From the NCBI RefSeq assembly GCF_900618535.1, contig NZ_UYJA01000005.1, positions 434,001 to 498,000 on the forward strand: a stretch of 64,000 nucleotides of DNA, in the 5' to 3' direction. The stretch's first letter is position 1. Each line of letters begins with the position of its first letter. Both the position numbers and the translations under genes were made by a program. The stretch comes from Pseudomonas bubulae (lineage in GTDB: Bacteria > Pseudomonadota > Gammaproteobacteria > Pseudomonadales > Pseudomonadaceae). Below the pieces are notes generated by a model. That model was not told the origin of the DNA, made no database searches, and worked only from the letters and a program-made list of their open reading frames with translations. This document shows, piece after piece, positions 8,407 through 16,563 of the stretch.

Positions 8407-9763
8407 ATCCATCGCCTGGCGTCTGGCGCTGGCGATCGCCATGACCTGCGCGTTGGTACTGAGTGTGATCGGGGTGTTTCTGTATCGATCGCTGGCCTCG
8501 GAACTGGCGTTTCGTGATGACCAGGCGCTGCTCGGGCGCCTTGAACAAGTGCGCGCCCTGCTGCATGACAGCGATAGCCTCGAAGCCCTGCAGGAGCGCC
8601 CGCGCCTGTACCAGAACATGCTGGGCAACCTGGACAGTGTGCTACTGGTCAAGCGCGCCGATGGCAGCCCTCTGATCGCCATCAACCCTCATCAGCAAAC
8701 CTTGCCGGATATGCAGCCCATTGCCCAGGGACGCGCACCGCAGCGTGCAGATATCAGAACGCTGGACCAGACAGTATTGCTGGTCGGGATGGCCCAGGGG
8801 CCCGCCGGTGAAACTCTGAGCGTGACCGTAGGCAAGCGTCTTGACGAGCGTGAGCAAATGCTCGCCAGTTATCGCCTGCGCTTGTATGGCGCTGTGGGTC
8901 TGGGCGCGCTGCTGGCTTTCGGCCTTGGCCTGTTGCTGTTGCGTCGCGGCCTTGAGCCTTTGCGTGAGCTGGCCCACGCCATGGCTGGCATCGATCCGCG
9001 CAGCCTTGACCAGCGCATGGCCACACATGACGTGCCTGCCGAACTCAAGGAGCCGGTACAGGCTCTCAACGCCATGCTGACACGCCTGGAAGACAGCTTT
9101 GCGCGGCTGTCACAGTTCTCCGCCGACCTGGCCCATGAAATCCGCACGCCGTTGCACAACCTGCTGGGCAGCAACAGCCTGGCACTGAACCAGTCACGCA
9201 GCCCGACTGAGTACCAGGAAGTACTTGCGTCGAATATCGAAGAGTACGAGCGGCTCAACCGTATGGCCGAAAACCTGATGTTTCTCGCCCGCGCCGAACA
9301 CGGCCAGCGCCCGTTGCAGTTGCAAGTGCTGGACCTTGGTGAGGTGGGCGACGAGCTGTGCGATTACTTCGAAGCACTCGCTGAGGACCGGCAGCTGCAG
9401 TTGGACAATCAGCTCAGCGGCTCGCTGATGGCCGATCAACAGCTGCTGCAGCGGGCACTGGGCAATTTACTGGCCAATGCCGTGCGCCATGCTCAACCGG
9501 GCTCTACCGTACGCTTGCAGCGCCATGACGATGCCGGGTTTTGCTGGATCGGTGTGCACAACCCTGGCCCGCCGATTGAGGCGCAGCATCTGGGCAAGTT
9601 GTTTGACCGTTTTTACCGGGTCGATCCTTCACGGGCCCAACCGGGGGACTCGGGCGGGCTCGGGTTGGCGATTGTGCATTCGATCATGCAATTGCATGGC
9701 GGCCAGGTGCGGGTGGTCAGTGATACCAGCGGCACGCTGTTTGAACTGGGGTTTGCTCAATAA
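8399..9763 (+). CDS. Heavy-metal/HprS-type sensor histidine kinase
   Basis: A 454-residue inner-membrane kinase: N-terminal membrane helix, periplasmic sensor loop of about 130 residues, second helix (GAVGLGALLAFGLGLLLL), HAMP linker, dimerisation domain with phospho-acceptor H246 in ADLAHEIRTPLHNLLG, and an ATPase domain with N box LLANAVRHAQPG and G boxes GDSGGLGLAIVHSIM. The start at 8399 overlaps the response-regulator stop, so the pair is translationally coupled. An upstream frame start at 8375 lies inside the regulator gene and is not needed. Confidence 0.9.
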   Translation: MSKSIAWRLALAIAMTCALVLSVIGVFLYRSLASELAFRDDQALLGRLEQVRALLHDSDSLEALQERPRLYQNMLGNLDSVLLVKRADGSPLIAINPHQQTLPDMQPIAQGRAPQRADIRTLDQTVLLVGMAQGPAGETLSVTVGKRLDEREQMLASYRLRLYGAVGLGALLAFGLGLLLLRRGLEPLRELAHAMAGIDPRSLDQRMATHDVPAELKEPVQALNAMLTRLEDSFARLSQFSADLAHEIRTPLHNLLGSNSLALNQSRSPTEYQEVLASNIEEYERLNRMAENLMFLARAEHGQRPLQLQVLDLGEVGDELCDYFEALAEDRQLQLDNQLSGSLMADQQLLQRALGNLLANAVRHAQPGSTVRLQRHDDAGFCWIGVHNPGPPIEAQHLGKLFDRFYRVDPSRAQPGDSGGLGLAIVHSIMQLHGGQVRVVSDTSGTLFELGFAQ

Positions 9764-9908
9764 CCTTTTTAGTTTTCCTGTGGGCGCGGCGGTGCGACGA
9801 AGTGTCGGCGCTGACCAATTCGGCGAAAAATCGGGTCACGACGGAGCGCTTGCCCCCCTCCTTCACCGAGCGCCGGTCAGAAACGTGAAAATAGTCTGTT
9901 ATCAGGGG

Positions 9909-9936
9909 TTTACAAGCCCAAACATCCGGGTATACT
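9909..9936 (+). promoter_or_regulatory. Sigma-70 promoter of the tRNA-Thr gene
   Basis: TTTACA (9909-9914) and TATACT (9931-9936) are spaced 16 bases apart and end 13 bases before the tRNA. Confidence 0.65.
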
Positions 9937-9949
9937 CATCGCCCATAAC

Positions 9950-10025
<76 letters not shown>

Positions 10026-10070
10026 TACAAAGCTTCAGAGACAGCTTATACAGTCTTTGAAGCACCCGAA

Positions 10071-10096
10071 AAACCCGCCTTAAGGCGGGTTTTTTC
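10071..10096 (+). terminator. Terminator after tRNA-Thr
   Basis: Stem ACCCGCC/GGCGGGT with a TTAA loop followed by TTTTTT, 46 bases after the tRNA and just inside the island. Confidence 0.85.
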
Positions 10097-10147
10097 GTTT
10101 TGGCGTTCCATCGGTTTCCGTCAGAAACTGGTGGATTCCAACCGTTT

Positions 10148-11082
10148 TAAGGGTAGAGTTTGGGATACAGGTCACTTCGATAAAAGGGAGTACCCTTATG
10201 TCGCGCACCACAGCTCCGCTCTCCGACGCAGCTTGCCGCTTGGCAAAACCTACAGACCGCGCCTACAAGCTTTTCGACGGCGATGGCCTCTATCTCCTAG
10301 TCCAACCCAATGGCCGCAAAGGCTGGCGGCTCCGTTACGTCAAACCTGACGGACGGGAAGGACTGACCTCGTTCGGCAACTACCCCGTCATTGGCCTCGC
10401 CGATGCGCGCCGCAAGCGCTTGGAAGTCAAGCGAATGCTGGCGGATGGCGTTGATCCTATAGAGACCAAGCACCAAGCCAAGGCGGAAGCCGTAATCAAA
10501 GGCAGAACCTTTGAAAGCGTTGCGCTCGACTGGCATACGGAAATGTCGGCCAAGTGGGCACCAGGCCATTCCAAGACAGTGATGAGCCGCCTCGAAACTC
10601 ACGTGTTCCCGCTGATCGGCGCGCGCGCCATTGTCGACCTCGACACCCATGACCTCATGCAGCCCTTGGAAGCGATCAAGAAGCGCGGAACGATAGACGT
10701 AGCTTTAAGGGTACAAAACTACCTGTAGAGCATCATGCGCGAGGCAAAACGCCTCCGGCTTATCACCGCCAACCCTGCTTACGACCTCGAAGGCTTGATC
10801 AAAGCCCCGCGGGTGGTACATCGCCCCGCTCTACCCTTATCGCGACTGCCTGAACTACAGGAACGGATCGACACTTACAAAGGCCGGACACTTACACAGC
10901 TGACGGTCATGCTGTCGCTGCATGTGTTTGTACGATCCAGCGAGCTGCGTTTCGCCCGCTGGAGCGAGTTCGACCTCAAGCGCGGTACCTGGGAAATCCC
11001 AGACACTCGGCCAGCGCTGGAGGGCGTACCCTTTTCCACAAGGGGTACGAAGATGGCCGGGGACATCCACCTTGTACCCTTA
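10148..11082. repeat. Five copies of TACCCTTA in and before the integrase gene
   Basis: The 8-mer occurs at 10191-10198, 10832-10839 and 11075-11082, and inverted (TAAGGGTA) at 10148-10155 and 10706-10713. A one-mismatch copy lies at 11027-11034. Role unknown; arm-type sites for a recombinase or an autoregulatory site are possible. Confidence 0.5.
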
Positions 11083-11520
11083 TCGCCGCAAGCTGTAGCC
11101 TTGCTTGAACAGATCCACGCACTCACCGGTAAATTCGACCTGGTGTTTGCAGGCGATGCCAAGCCCTGGAAACCCATGTCCGAAAATACGGTGAACAACG
11201 CGCTTCGGACGATGGGATACGACACCAAAACCGATATCTGCGGACATGGGTTTCGTTCGATGGCCTGCAGCGCACTGATCGAGTCAGGATTGTGGTCCGA
11301 GACCGCCATTGAAAGGCAGATGAGCCACAAGGAACGCAACAACGTCCGCGCCGCCTACATTCACAAGGCTGAGTTCATCGAGGAGCGCAGGCTGATCATG
11401 AACTGGTGGAGCCGGTACCTAGAGGCCAACCGGCAGGAACATGTCACTCCACACGAGTTCGCGAACCAGACCGGAGCGAACGTCACTCGCCTAAAAGCAA
11501 AACGTGGCGCAACCGAGTAA
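10198..11520 (+). pseudogene. P4-type tyrosine integrase interrupted by an in-frame amber codon
   Basis: Two open segments in one frame (10198-10728 and 10735-11520) together make a 440-codon P4/CP4-57-type integrase, broken only by TAG at codon 177 (10726-10728), in the context NYL-stop-SIMREAKR. The N-terminal arm-binding domain (LSDAACRLAKPTDRAYKLFD) and the catalytic domain are otherwise intact: R246 in RSSELRFARW, H350-x-x-R353 in HGFR, H377 and nucleophile Y387 in AAYIHKAEF. Loss by a single nonsense change is the simplest reading. A sequencing error or amber suppression cannot be excluded. The gene follows tRNA-Thr, its likely integration target. Confidence 0.85.
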
Positions 11521-12431
11521 GCGCTCGGTCTTCATATCTCAGTGATCCGCTTGTCCACGCGGGTCCATCCAAACAGGGCTGCAAAGCCGCCCTGCTTGGA
11601 TGGACCTCACTTAAAAAAAACTAAAGCCCACGCAACTGTCTGTGGAAAACCACAGATTTCCACCGGTGGATAATTTCATCCACAGCCGCAGAACTCCCGA
11701 AAATTGGAGTCTTGACCCGAATTATCCACAGGCGTAGAAAAGATCGGGCAAAGCGCTGTCGCCGACAGCAACCCAGGTAGCCAGAACCTTTGAGGCTACG
11801 CCACACTGTGGTGGTTCACCCCCCAAGTGCGATTAGCGTCCGGCGGCTCGCACAGTCACAGCGATGTGATGGATGCCTACTTCTCAGCTTTGCCTACTGC
11901 GGTAAAACCCACCCTACCCGGCTGCCCTGCAGCAACCTATCCGCTTGGCCATTCCACTGCGCCAACCTGCGTCCGTCTCTTACTTCCCGGAAGAGACGGA
12001 CGCGCCTACCGCTGCTGCAGCCCAACTCGTACAAGGCTTTGCGGCATTCCCCCACGTGACAATCGGCGTGACAAACACCGAAGTCACCAGCAACAGCGAT
12101 GCAGATGATGGTGCCGCAGCCCAGGGAATGGACTGCACCTGACTGACAGTCAGGCACGCCCCGGCCATCGCCTCACTGCCTTCACCCGACTCAGGATCTC
12201 GCGGCACCGGACTCGTCATCCAGCGCAGCCTCCACCCGCCCACTTCTTCGGAAGTGTTCAGGAGGCCAGATCATGAGATGCCCAAGCTCCCGGTCGTAAA
12301 GAGCCGACAGTCCCGCGTTAGTGGACAACTCTCACAGGTCGCAGGGGCCTTGATCCCTGATAACACTCAACATCCATGGCGGGATGAAGTGGGGGAAATT
12401 TCAAGGGTTTGGCTTCGAGAGGAGTTTGATC
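11521..12431. other. Hairpin-rich non-coding segment of the island
   Basis: 911 bases between the two recombinase genes without a credible gene. Strong inverted repeats are: 11563-11605 (GTCCATCCAA...TTGGATGGAC), 11639-11656 (TCTGTGG-AAAA-CCACAGA), 11776-11799 (GTAGCC...GGCTAC), 11969-12003 (13-base stem GCGTCCGTCTCTT, 9-base loop), 12138-12154 (CCTGACT-GAC-AGTCAGG) and 12241-12256 (CACTTC-TTCG-GAAGTG). None has a clear T-run, so they do not look like ordinary terminators. They could be recombination or replication structures, or folded RNA. Confidence 0.6.
11639..11730. other. Cluster of DnaA-box-like motifs in the island
   Basis: One perfect TTATCCACA at 11722-11730 plus three near matches within 90 bases: TGTGGAAAA at 11641, GTGGATAA at 11667 and TCATCCACA at 11676. 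An AT-richer stretch follows the cluster. It may be a replication origin for the excised element; no initiator gene is visible. Confidence 0.4.
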
Positions 12432-13412
12432 ATGGCATTGGTCGGTAGACGGGATGGCCGCAATTTTGGATGGGGTCGGCAATTGAGTTATGCCGGGCCA
12501 CAAGCATTGCGCGATCTGTTTGGCGGCGGACATTACGGCACGGTCAAAGCGCACAGTGATCGGTGGCAAGCATTCGTGCGCTGGTGTCGGTCGGAGGATG
12601 GCCCGGGATTTAATGACGCGCGACAAATTGATCGGCAGACCTTGCTGGACTACGCCGGACATCTGCGTCAGCACGTTGAACAAGGCTCTATAGGCATCGC
12701 CACCGCGCAAAACCGGTTGTCCAGCGTCAACCGAACCATGGCGGCGCTTCGCGGTGATCAGTATGTGAAAGTGCCGAGTCCGAGCAAGGCGTTGGGAATG
12801 CGGCGCACCAGTGTTCGTCGCTCGGTGCCGCAAGGCCAAGACCGCGAACAGGTGAATCGGATCGTCGACATGCTCTGCGAACACCAAATGCCGCACGCCG
12901 CGGCCATCGCGCAGCTAGCGCGAGCCACCGGCATGCGCTTGCGCGAGACCATTTTAGCCGACCTACCGCGCTTGCAACGTGAGGCCGAAAAACTCGGCAA
13001 GATCAACATCCAGGAGGGCACCAAAGGTGGACGATCCGGTGCGTCGGCCCCTCGCTGGATTACCGTGGACAATCACATCCGCGAAGCATTGGAGTTCGCC
13101 CTTCAAGTCTCACCTGACGGTAGCCGCAACCTGCTTGCACCAGATGAACGCTACCTCGATTTCCAACGGAGAATCGTTCGTCCGGCACGGGACATCCTCC
13201 ATACGCACAACCTCAAAGGCTTTCACGAGTTGCGAGCGGCCTATGCGTGCGAACGCTATGAGCTAATCACCCACCATCCCGCGCCCATCAACGGTGGCCG
13301 CTGCTACCAGCTTGACCGACACCTCGATCAGCAGGCGCGAGCACAAATCAGCTATGAGCTGGGGCACGGTCGTATCGACGTAGTATCGGCTTACATTGGT
13401 GGTCGAACATGA
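12432..13412 (+). CDS. Tyrosine recombinase / integrase-domain protein
   Basis: A 326-residue protein of the integrase-domain group found in many Pseudomonas islands. An N-terminal SAM-like core-binding region (about residues 20-110) precedes a catalytic domain with the full set R169 (TGMRLRE), H265-x-x-R268 (HELRAAY), H312 (ELGHGR) and Y321 (SAYIGG). The Tyr lies only five residues from the C-terminus. The ATG at 12432 is chosen because GAGGAG lies eight bases upstream; an in-frame start at 12384 has no such site. It overlaps the next small gene by four bases. It may serve excision or integration in place of the broken P4-type integrase. Confidence 0.82.
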   Translation: MALVGRRDGRNFGWGRQLSYAGPQALRDLFGGGHYGTVKAHSDRWQAFVRWCRSEDGPGFNDARQIDRQTLLDYAGHLRQHVEQGSIGIATAQNRLSSVNRTMAALRGDQYVKVPSPSKALGMRRTSVRRSVPQGQDREQVNRIVDMLCEHQMPHAAAIAQLARATGMRLRETILADLPRLQREAEKLGKINIQEGTKGGRSGASAPRWITVDNHIREALEFALQVSPDGSRNLLAPDERYLDFQRRIVRPARDILHTHNLKGFHELRAAYACERYELITHHPAPINGGRCYQLDRHLDQQARAQISYELGHGRIDVVSAYIGGRT

Positions 13413-13687
13413 GCAAACCATTCGACATGGAGCTTTTCTTAAAAGGCGTTTTAACAGGCGGGCATGTCACACAGCAACGTCATATACGCCAAGCTAAAAC
13501 CATTCAGGCTGCGATCTATGATCACTGGCACCTAAATAATCCATGGAGTTGGCAACAGAAACATCTAACGTGGATTCTCAACCACCACTTAAATCAAAAG
13601 ATTCAATCAACACGCTATTATTATCTTCTGACTGCCAGACTAATCACACTTCGCCTAGGAAAACCTTGGCAGATAAATATGAAATAA
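13409..13687 (+). CDS. Small hypothetical protein coupled to the recombinase
   Basis: A 92-residue basic protein with no family I can name. Its ATG overlaps the recombinase stop (ATGA), which argues for translation and a shared role. It is rich in His, Gln, Trp and Arg (SWQQKHLTWILNHHLNQ) and looks helical, with no signal peptide. It marks the point where base composition drops to AT-rich. A recombination-accessory role is a guess from position only. Confidence 0.6.
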   Translation: MSKPFDMELFLKGVLTGGHVTQQRHIRQAKTIQAAIYDHWHLNNPWSWQQKHLTWILNHHLNQKIQSTRYYYLLTARLITLRLGKPWQINMK

Positions 13688-13847
13688 ATAAAAACCCAAA
13701 ATTGGAGTATTATGTAATGGCATAGTCATGAGCACTTACACATTCAAAACATTTAATACTGCGCCAATCAATTAAAATTACACAGTGGGCTTGGCGAGGG
13801 AGCTTTGGTATGATACGCCATGAAAGCTTACGAAATTAAATGCGGCG

Positions 13848-13853
13848 TATAAT
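13848..13853 (+). promoter_or_regulatory. Candidate -10 box of the thymidylate-island operon
   Basis: A perfect TATAAT 48 bases before the metallophosphoesterase start, in the only gap (213 bases) ahead of the operon. The -35 region is weak. An imperfect inverted repeat, TGATACGCC...GGCGTATAATCA (13811-13855), overlaps it and could be an operator. Confidence 0.4.
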
Positions 13854-13900
13854 CACCCAAAATATTTAACTTCAACAATCACTAATTAGAACCCAGAAAA

Positions 13901-14707
13901 ATGCCTACCAATTTAATTCATATTTCCGACACCCATTTTGGTGATCCCTCCCCAACCTTTAACAGGCAAGCAATTAAAAAAGCATTAATCAAGCAGATCA
14001 ATGGTATAGAAGGCGATAAAATACTTATCATTAGCGGGGATATTACGTTCAAGGCCTGCCAGCAGGGTTACAGAGATGCGGAGGTTTTTTTTAGCGAACT
14101 AATAGAATCCTGTGGAATTGCTAGAGCCAATGTCATTGCCTGCCCAGGGAATCACGACATAGTTCGAGAAGGAGAACCATTTAAAGAATTTGACCGTTTT
14201 ATTTATACGTTAAGAAGGGATAGTGTAATATCCTTCACCAACAACAACTCAATATTGCTTAACATTCAACAGCTATGTTTCTTGCTAGTTAACTCTGCAT
14301 CACATCTCGACCACACCTACGGACAGATTCCAGATGCAACATTTACCATGCTAGATAATGAAAAAGCCAATTTGCAGCAATGGAAACGTAGAATTGCTGT
14401 TACGCACCACCATTTGATTGGGCAAGAAATCAACGACACTTCAACCACTCGTAACGCCTATTCATTCCTTTATCATCTTGACCAATCAGGCTTCGATTAT
14501 GTCCTACACGGGCATCAGCACTCAAAATTAGACTTGGTATGTGGAAATAATAAAATTCGCATTTTATCTGCTAGATCTATGAGCTATCATGGGAGAGGGT
14601 ACAGCAACGGATTCAGTCTACTTGATCCCGAATCAGGTACCGTGACGCCGTTCATCTTGACCCCTGACGAAGTTCCTGGATTATTGACAATAGGTGTAAT
14701 TAAGTGA
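13901..14707 (+). CDS. Calcineurin-like metallophosphoesterase
   Basis: A 268-residue two-metal phosphoesterase with all usual motifs: D10-T-H12 (ISDTHFGD), G46-D47 (ISGDIT), G83-N-H-D86 (CPGNHD), H169-H171 (VTHHH) and H203-G-H-x-H207 (HGHQH). The arrangement resembles the cyclic-nucleotide phosphodiesterase/Icc-like branch, but the substrate cannot be read from sequence. No signal peptide, so cytoplasmic. It is the first gene of a tightly packed AT-rich operon and overlaps the next gene by four bases (GTGA). Its neighbours all act on thymidine-type nucleotides, so a nucleotide or nucleotide-derived substrate is likely. Confidence 0.88.
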   Translation: MPTNLIHISDTHFGDPSPTFNRQAIKKALIKQINGIEGDKILIISGDITFKACQQGYRDAEVFFSELIESCGIARANVIACPGNHDIVREGEPFKEFDRFIYTLRRDSVISFTNNNSILLNIQQLCFLLVNSASHLDHTYGQIPDATFTMLDNEKANLQQWKRRIAVTHHHLIGQEINDTSTTRNAYSFLYHLDQSGFDYVLHGHQHSKLDLVCGNNKIRILSARSMSYHGRGYSNGFSLLDPESGTVTPFILTPDEVPGLLTIGVIK

Positions 14708-15351
14708 AAGGTAAATTTATTGTATTTGAAGGCATTGACGGCTCGGGAACTTCAACCCAATCAGAACTGCTATACAAATATTTATCCAAAAAAGGTAAAA
14801 AATCCCACTTAACCTGTGAGCCGTCAAACGGACCAATTGGAGACTTGATAAGACAAATTTTTAAAGGTCGCGTAAACATGCCTAAGGGCCAAAATCCCAT
14901 AATATCAACTGCCGATTTATTTGATGAGCAAATGGCCTACCTGTTTGCCGCAGATCGCCACGACCACCTTTTTAACACTATTGACGGGGTTTATAGTCTT
15001 ATCAATAAAGGATATACCGTAATTTCTACAAGATACTTTTTCTCGTCATACGCCTACCACTGCACAAATGAAAGCGACATACAGTTTGTAAAAACTTTGA
15101 ATGAAAGGTTCCCCAACCCAGATCTTGTAGTTTATTTAGATAATCCAGCCTCGGTATCGGTATCCAGAATAGATGAGCGGGTTTTTAAAGACGAGTACGA
15201 AAACAGTAAAAAACTTGTCAAAGCCAAAGACAACTACGACTTGTTCTTTAAAACGTACAATGGCAACTTGCTTATTTTGAATGCCACCGACAAAGTCGAA
15301 GAAATTCATAACAAGATTGTAGAGCGCGTGGAGCAAAGAATTGAAAATTGA
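14704..15351 (+). CDS. Thymidylate-kinase-like protein (divergent P-loop)
   Basis: A 215-residue protein with the dTMP kinase layout: FIVFEGIDGSGTSTQ at 5-19, TCEPSNGPIG near 37, the FAADRHDHL motif near 81, STRYFFSSYAYH near 107 and PDLVVYLDNP near 138. Two catalytic positions differ from ordinary Tmk. The Walker A lysine is replaced by Thr (GSGTST for GxGKST), and the Asp of the usual DRY is Thr (TRY). A Thr in the P-loop occurs, as I recall, in some spirochaete Tmk proteins, so activity is not excluded. The GTG start overlaps the preceding stop. A role with the two ThyA-like proteins downstream is likely. Confidence 0.85.
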   Translation: MKGKFIVFEGIDGSGTSTQSELLYKYLSKKGKKSHLTCEPSNGPIGDLIRQIFKGRVNMPKGQNPIISTADLFDEQMAYLFAADRHDHLFNTIDGVYSLINKGYTVISTRYFFSSYAYHCTNESDIQFVKTLNERFPNPDLVVYLDNPASVSVSRIDERVFKDEYENSKKLVKAKDNYDLFFKTYNGNLLILNATDKVEEIHNKIVERVEQRIEN

Positions 15352-16222
15352 AGTAGTACCAATATCCTCGCTTGAAGAGATAGCTGGCAATGCGGAGCAG
15401 GAAGTAAGCGATAATTTTTCTCTGAATTATATTGCGTCGCACCTTATCAGTGTAGTTGATCTAAAGCAAAAACCTCTTGCTGATGTTACTGAGGAGGCGA
15501 GCCGCTGGGCAGCTCTTGAAAAACCTGAAGAACTGCAGATTAATCATGGGGAGCACATCAAAGATGGTCTTGAACACATCATCTCTGAACTCCAATACAA
15601 AAAGACCAGTAACAGGGCGTTGTTTTCGCTTATTGCACAAGCGGACATTTCAGGTACCGGCGACAAGCCTATACCTTCCTTTATGCTAATGCAGTGCAAC
15701 ATCCACGAGGATGTACTTTACTGCACATCTTACTTCAGGGCATTAGAGGTATCTAAATTCTTAAGAATAAACCTGGAAGAGCTCCGACTTAAGATCTGTG
15801 AAATTCACAAATCAATACCAGAATTCAATAAAGTTAACATTACAATCTTTGCATTTAGAGCATATAAAAACCGGAGCATTAATACACTTACAGTTCCAGA
15901 AATAGATAGAATCAATCCAATTGATCTTTATACCACTTTACTCGACAACCCGAAAAAAGTAGCCGCGATGCTCAGAGAAAAAAGCCTACCGTCAACAGTT
16001 ATAAAGACTGACTCGATAAAAAACTTGGTTTTTTCTGTCGAGAAAGATACTTTTAAATGCTTCAATAAAAGATTAATTACTCTTAACGCCAGTGGAGCAA
16101 TCAGCGCAGCTGAGGCACTATTAGAATTAAGACAGCGGTCCTCTCATCATCCTGAAATTGAGAATTTGAACCAGGAATTTCAGAATAAAATCGTTGCTAT
16201 CGCAGAGGAGTTAGAAAAATGA
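15341..16222 (+). CDS. ThyA-fold protein lacking the catalytic cysteine
   Basis: A 293-residue protein not obviously a known enzyme, but its middle aligns by eye with thymidylate synthase: NHGEHIKDGLEHIISEL (68-84) matches the GxxIDQL helix, SNRALFSLIAQADI (90-103) matches SRRxxxSxWNPxDL, KPIPSFMLMQ (109-118) matches PPCHxxxQ, and LYCTSYFRALEVSKF (126-140) matches LxxxxYQRSxDxFLG. The catalytic Cys position is Ser113, and the RSxD phosphate/base-binding motif is RALE. A true methylation reaction is therefore unlikely; it could be a binding partner or have another activity. The TTG start follows GGAG and overlaps the kinase gene by 11 bases. The C-terminal 120 residues are unrecognised. Confidence 0.6.
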   Translation: MKIEVVPISSLEEIAGNAEQEVSDNFSLNYIASHLISVVDLKQKPLADVTEEASRWAALEKPEELQINHGEHIKDGLEHIISELQYKKTSNRALFSLIAQADISGTGDKPIPSFMLMQCNIHEDVLYCTSYFRALEVSKFLRINLEELRLKICEIHKSIPEFNKVNITIFAFRAYKNRSINTLTVPEIDRINPIDLYTTLLDNPKKVAAMLREKSLPSTVIKTDSIKNLVFSVEKDTFKCFNKRLITLNASGAISAAEALLELRQRSSHHPEIENLNQEFQNKIVAIAEELEK

Positions 16223-16563
16223 GCAAATCACTTGCGGAGCTAAAAGAAATTCAAAAGCAATTTGACCTAGGACACACAGGGGAAAAGCAGCCATTTTACA
16301 TTGAAATCACTGAAAATAACGTCCCAGATCTTGAGCACTTGGCCGTTTGCCTAGCGGGAGAGGTTGGCGAATTCTGCAACGTGTTGAAGAAAGTGACTCG
16401 TGGTGACTTTACTTGGGATCAGGCCAAAGCAGAGTTGAGTGAAGAGCTCGCAGACATTTTTATTTATCTAACCAAAATATCCAATCAAGCAGACATAGAT
16501 ATTGAACAAGCAGTACTTAACAAGATCGAGCACAACAAACTTCGTTTCAAGAGGACTCTTTGA
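16219..16563 (+). CDS. MazG-like nucleotide pyrophosphohydrolase
   Basis: A 114-residue all-helical protein with the MazG metal-binding pattern: E48-V-G-E51 (AGEVGEF) and E76-L-A-D79 (EELADIF). MazG/dUTPase-superfamily enzymes cleave (d)NTPs to monophosphate and pyrophosphate. The short single-domain form resembles phage and house-cleaning types. It overlaps the preceding gene by four bases (ATGA) and the next by one base. Between two ThyA-like genes, hydrolysis of dUTP, dTTP or a modified version is a reasonable inference, not shown by the sequence. Confidence 0.85.
   Translation: MSKSLAELKEIQKQFDLGHTGEKQPFYIEITENNVPDLEHLAVCLAGEVGEFCNVLKKVTRGDFTWDQAKAELSEELADIFIYLTKISNQADIDIEQAVLNKIEHNKLRFKRTL

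Noticed and set aside
10726..10728. Amber codon as a coded special amino acid
   Set aside because: Pseudomonas has no known pyrrolysine system and the context shows no recoding signal; a simple nonsense change is more likely.
11563..11605. Terminator of the integrase gene
   Set aside because: The hairpin is strong but is followed by CTCACTT and an A-run, not a T-run.
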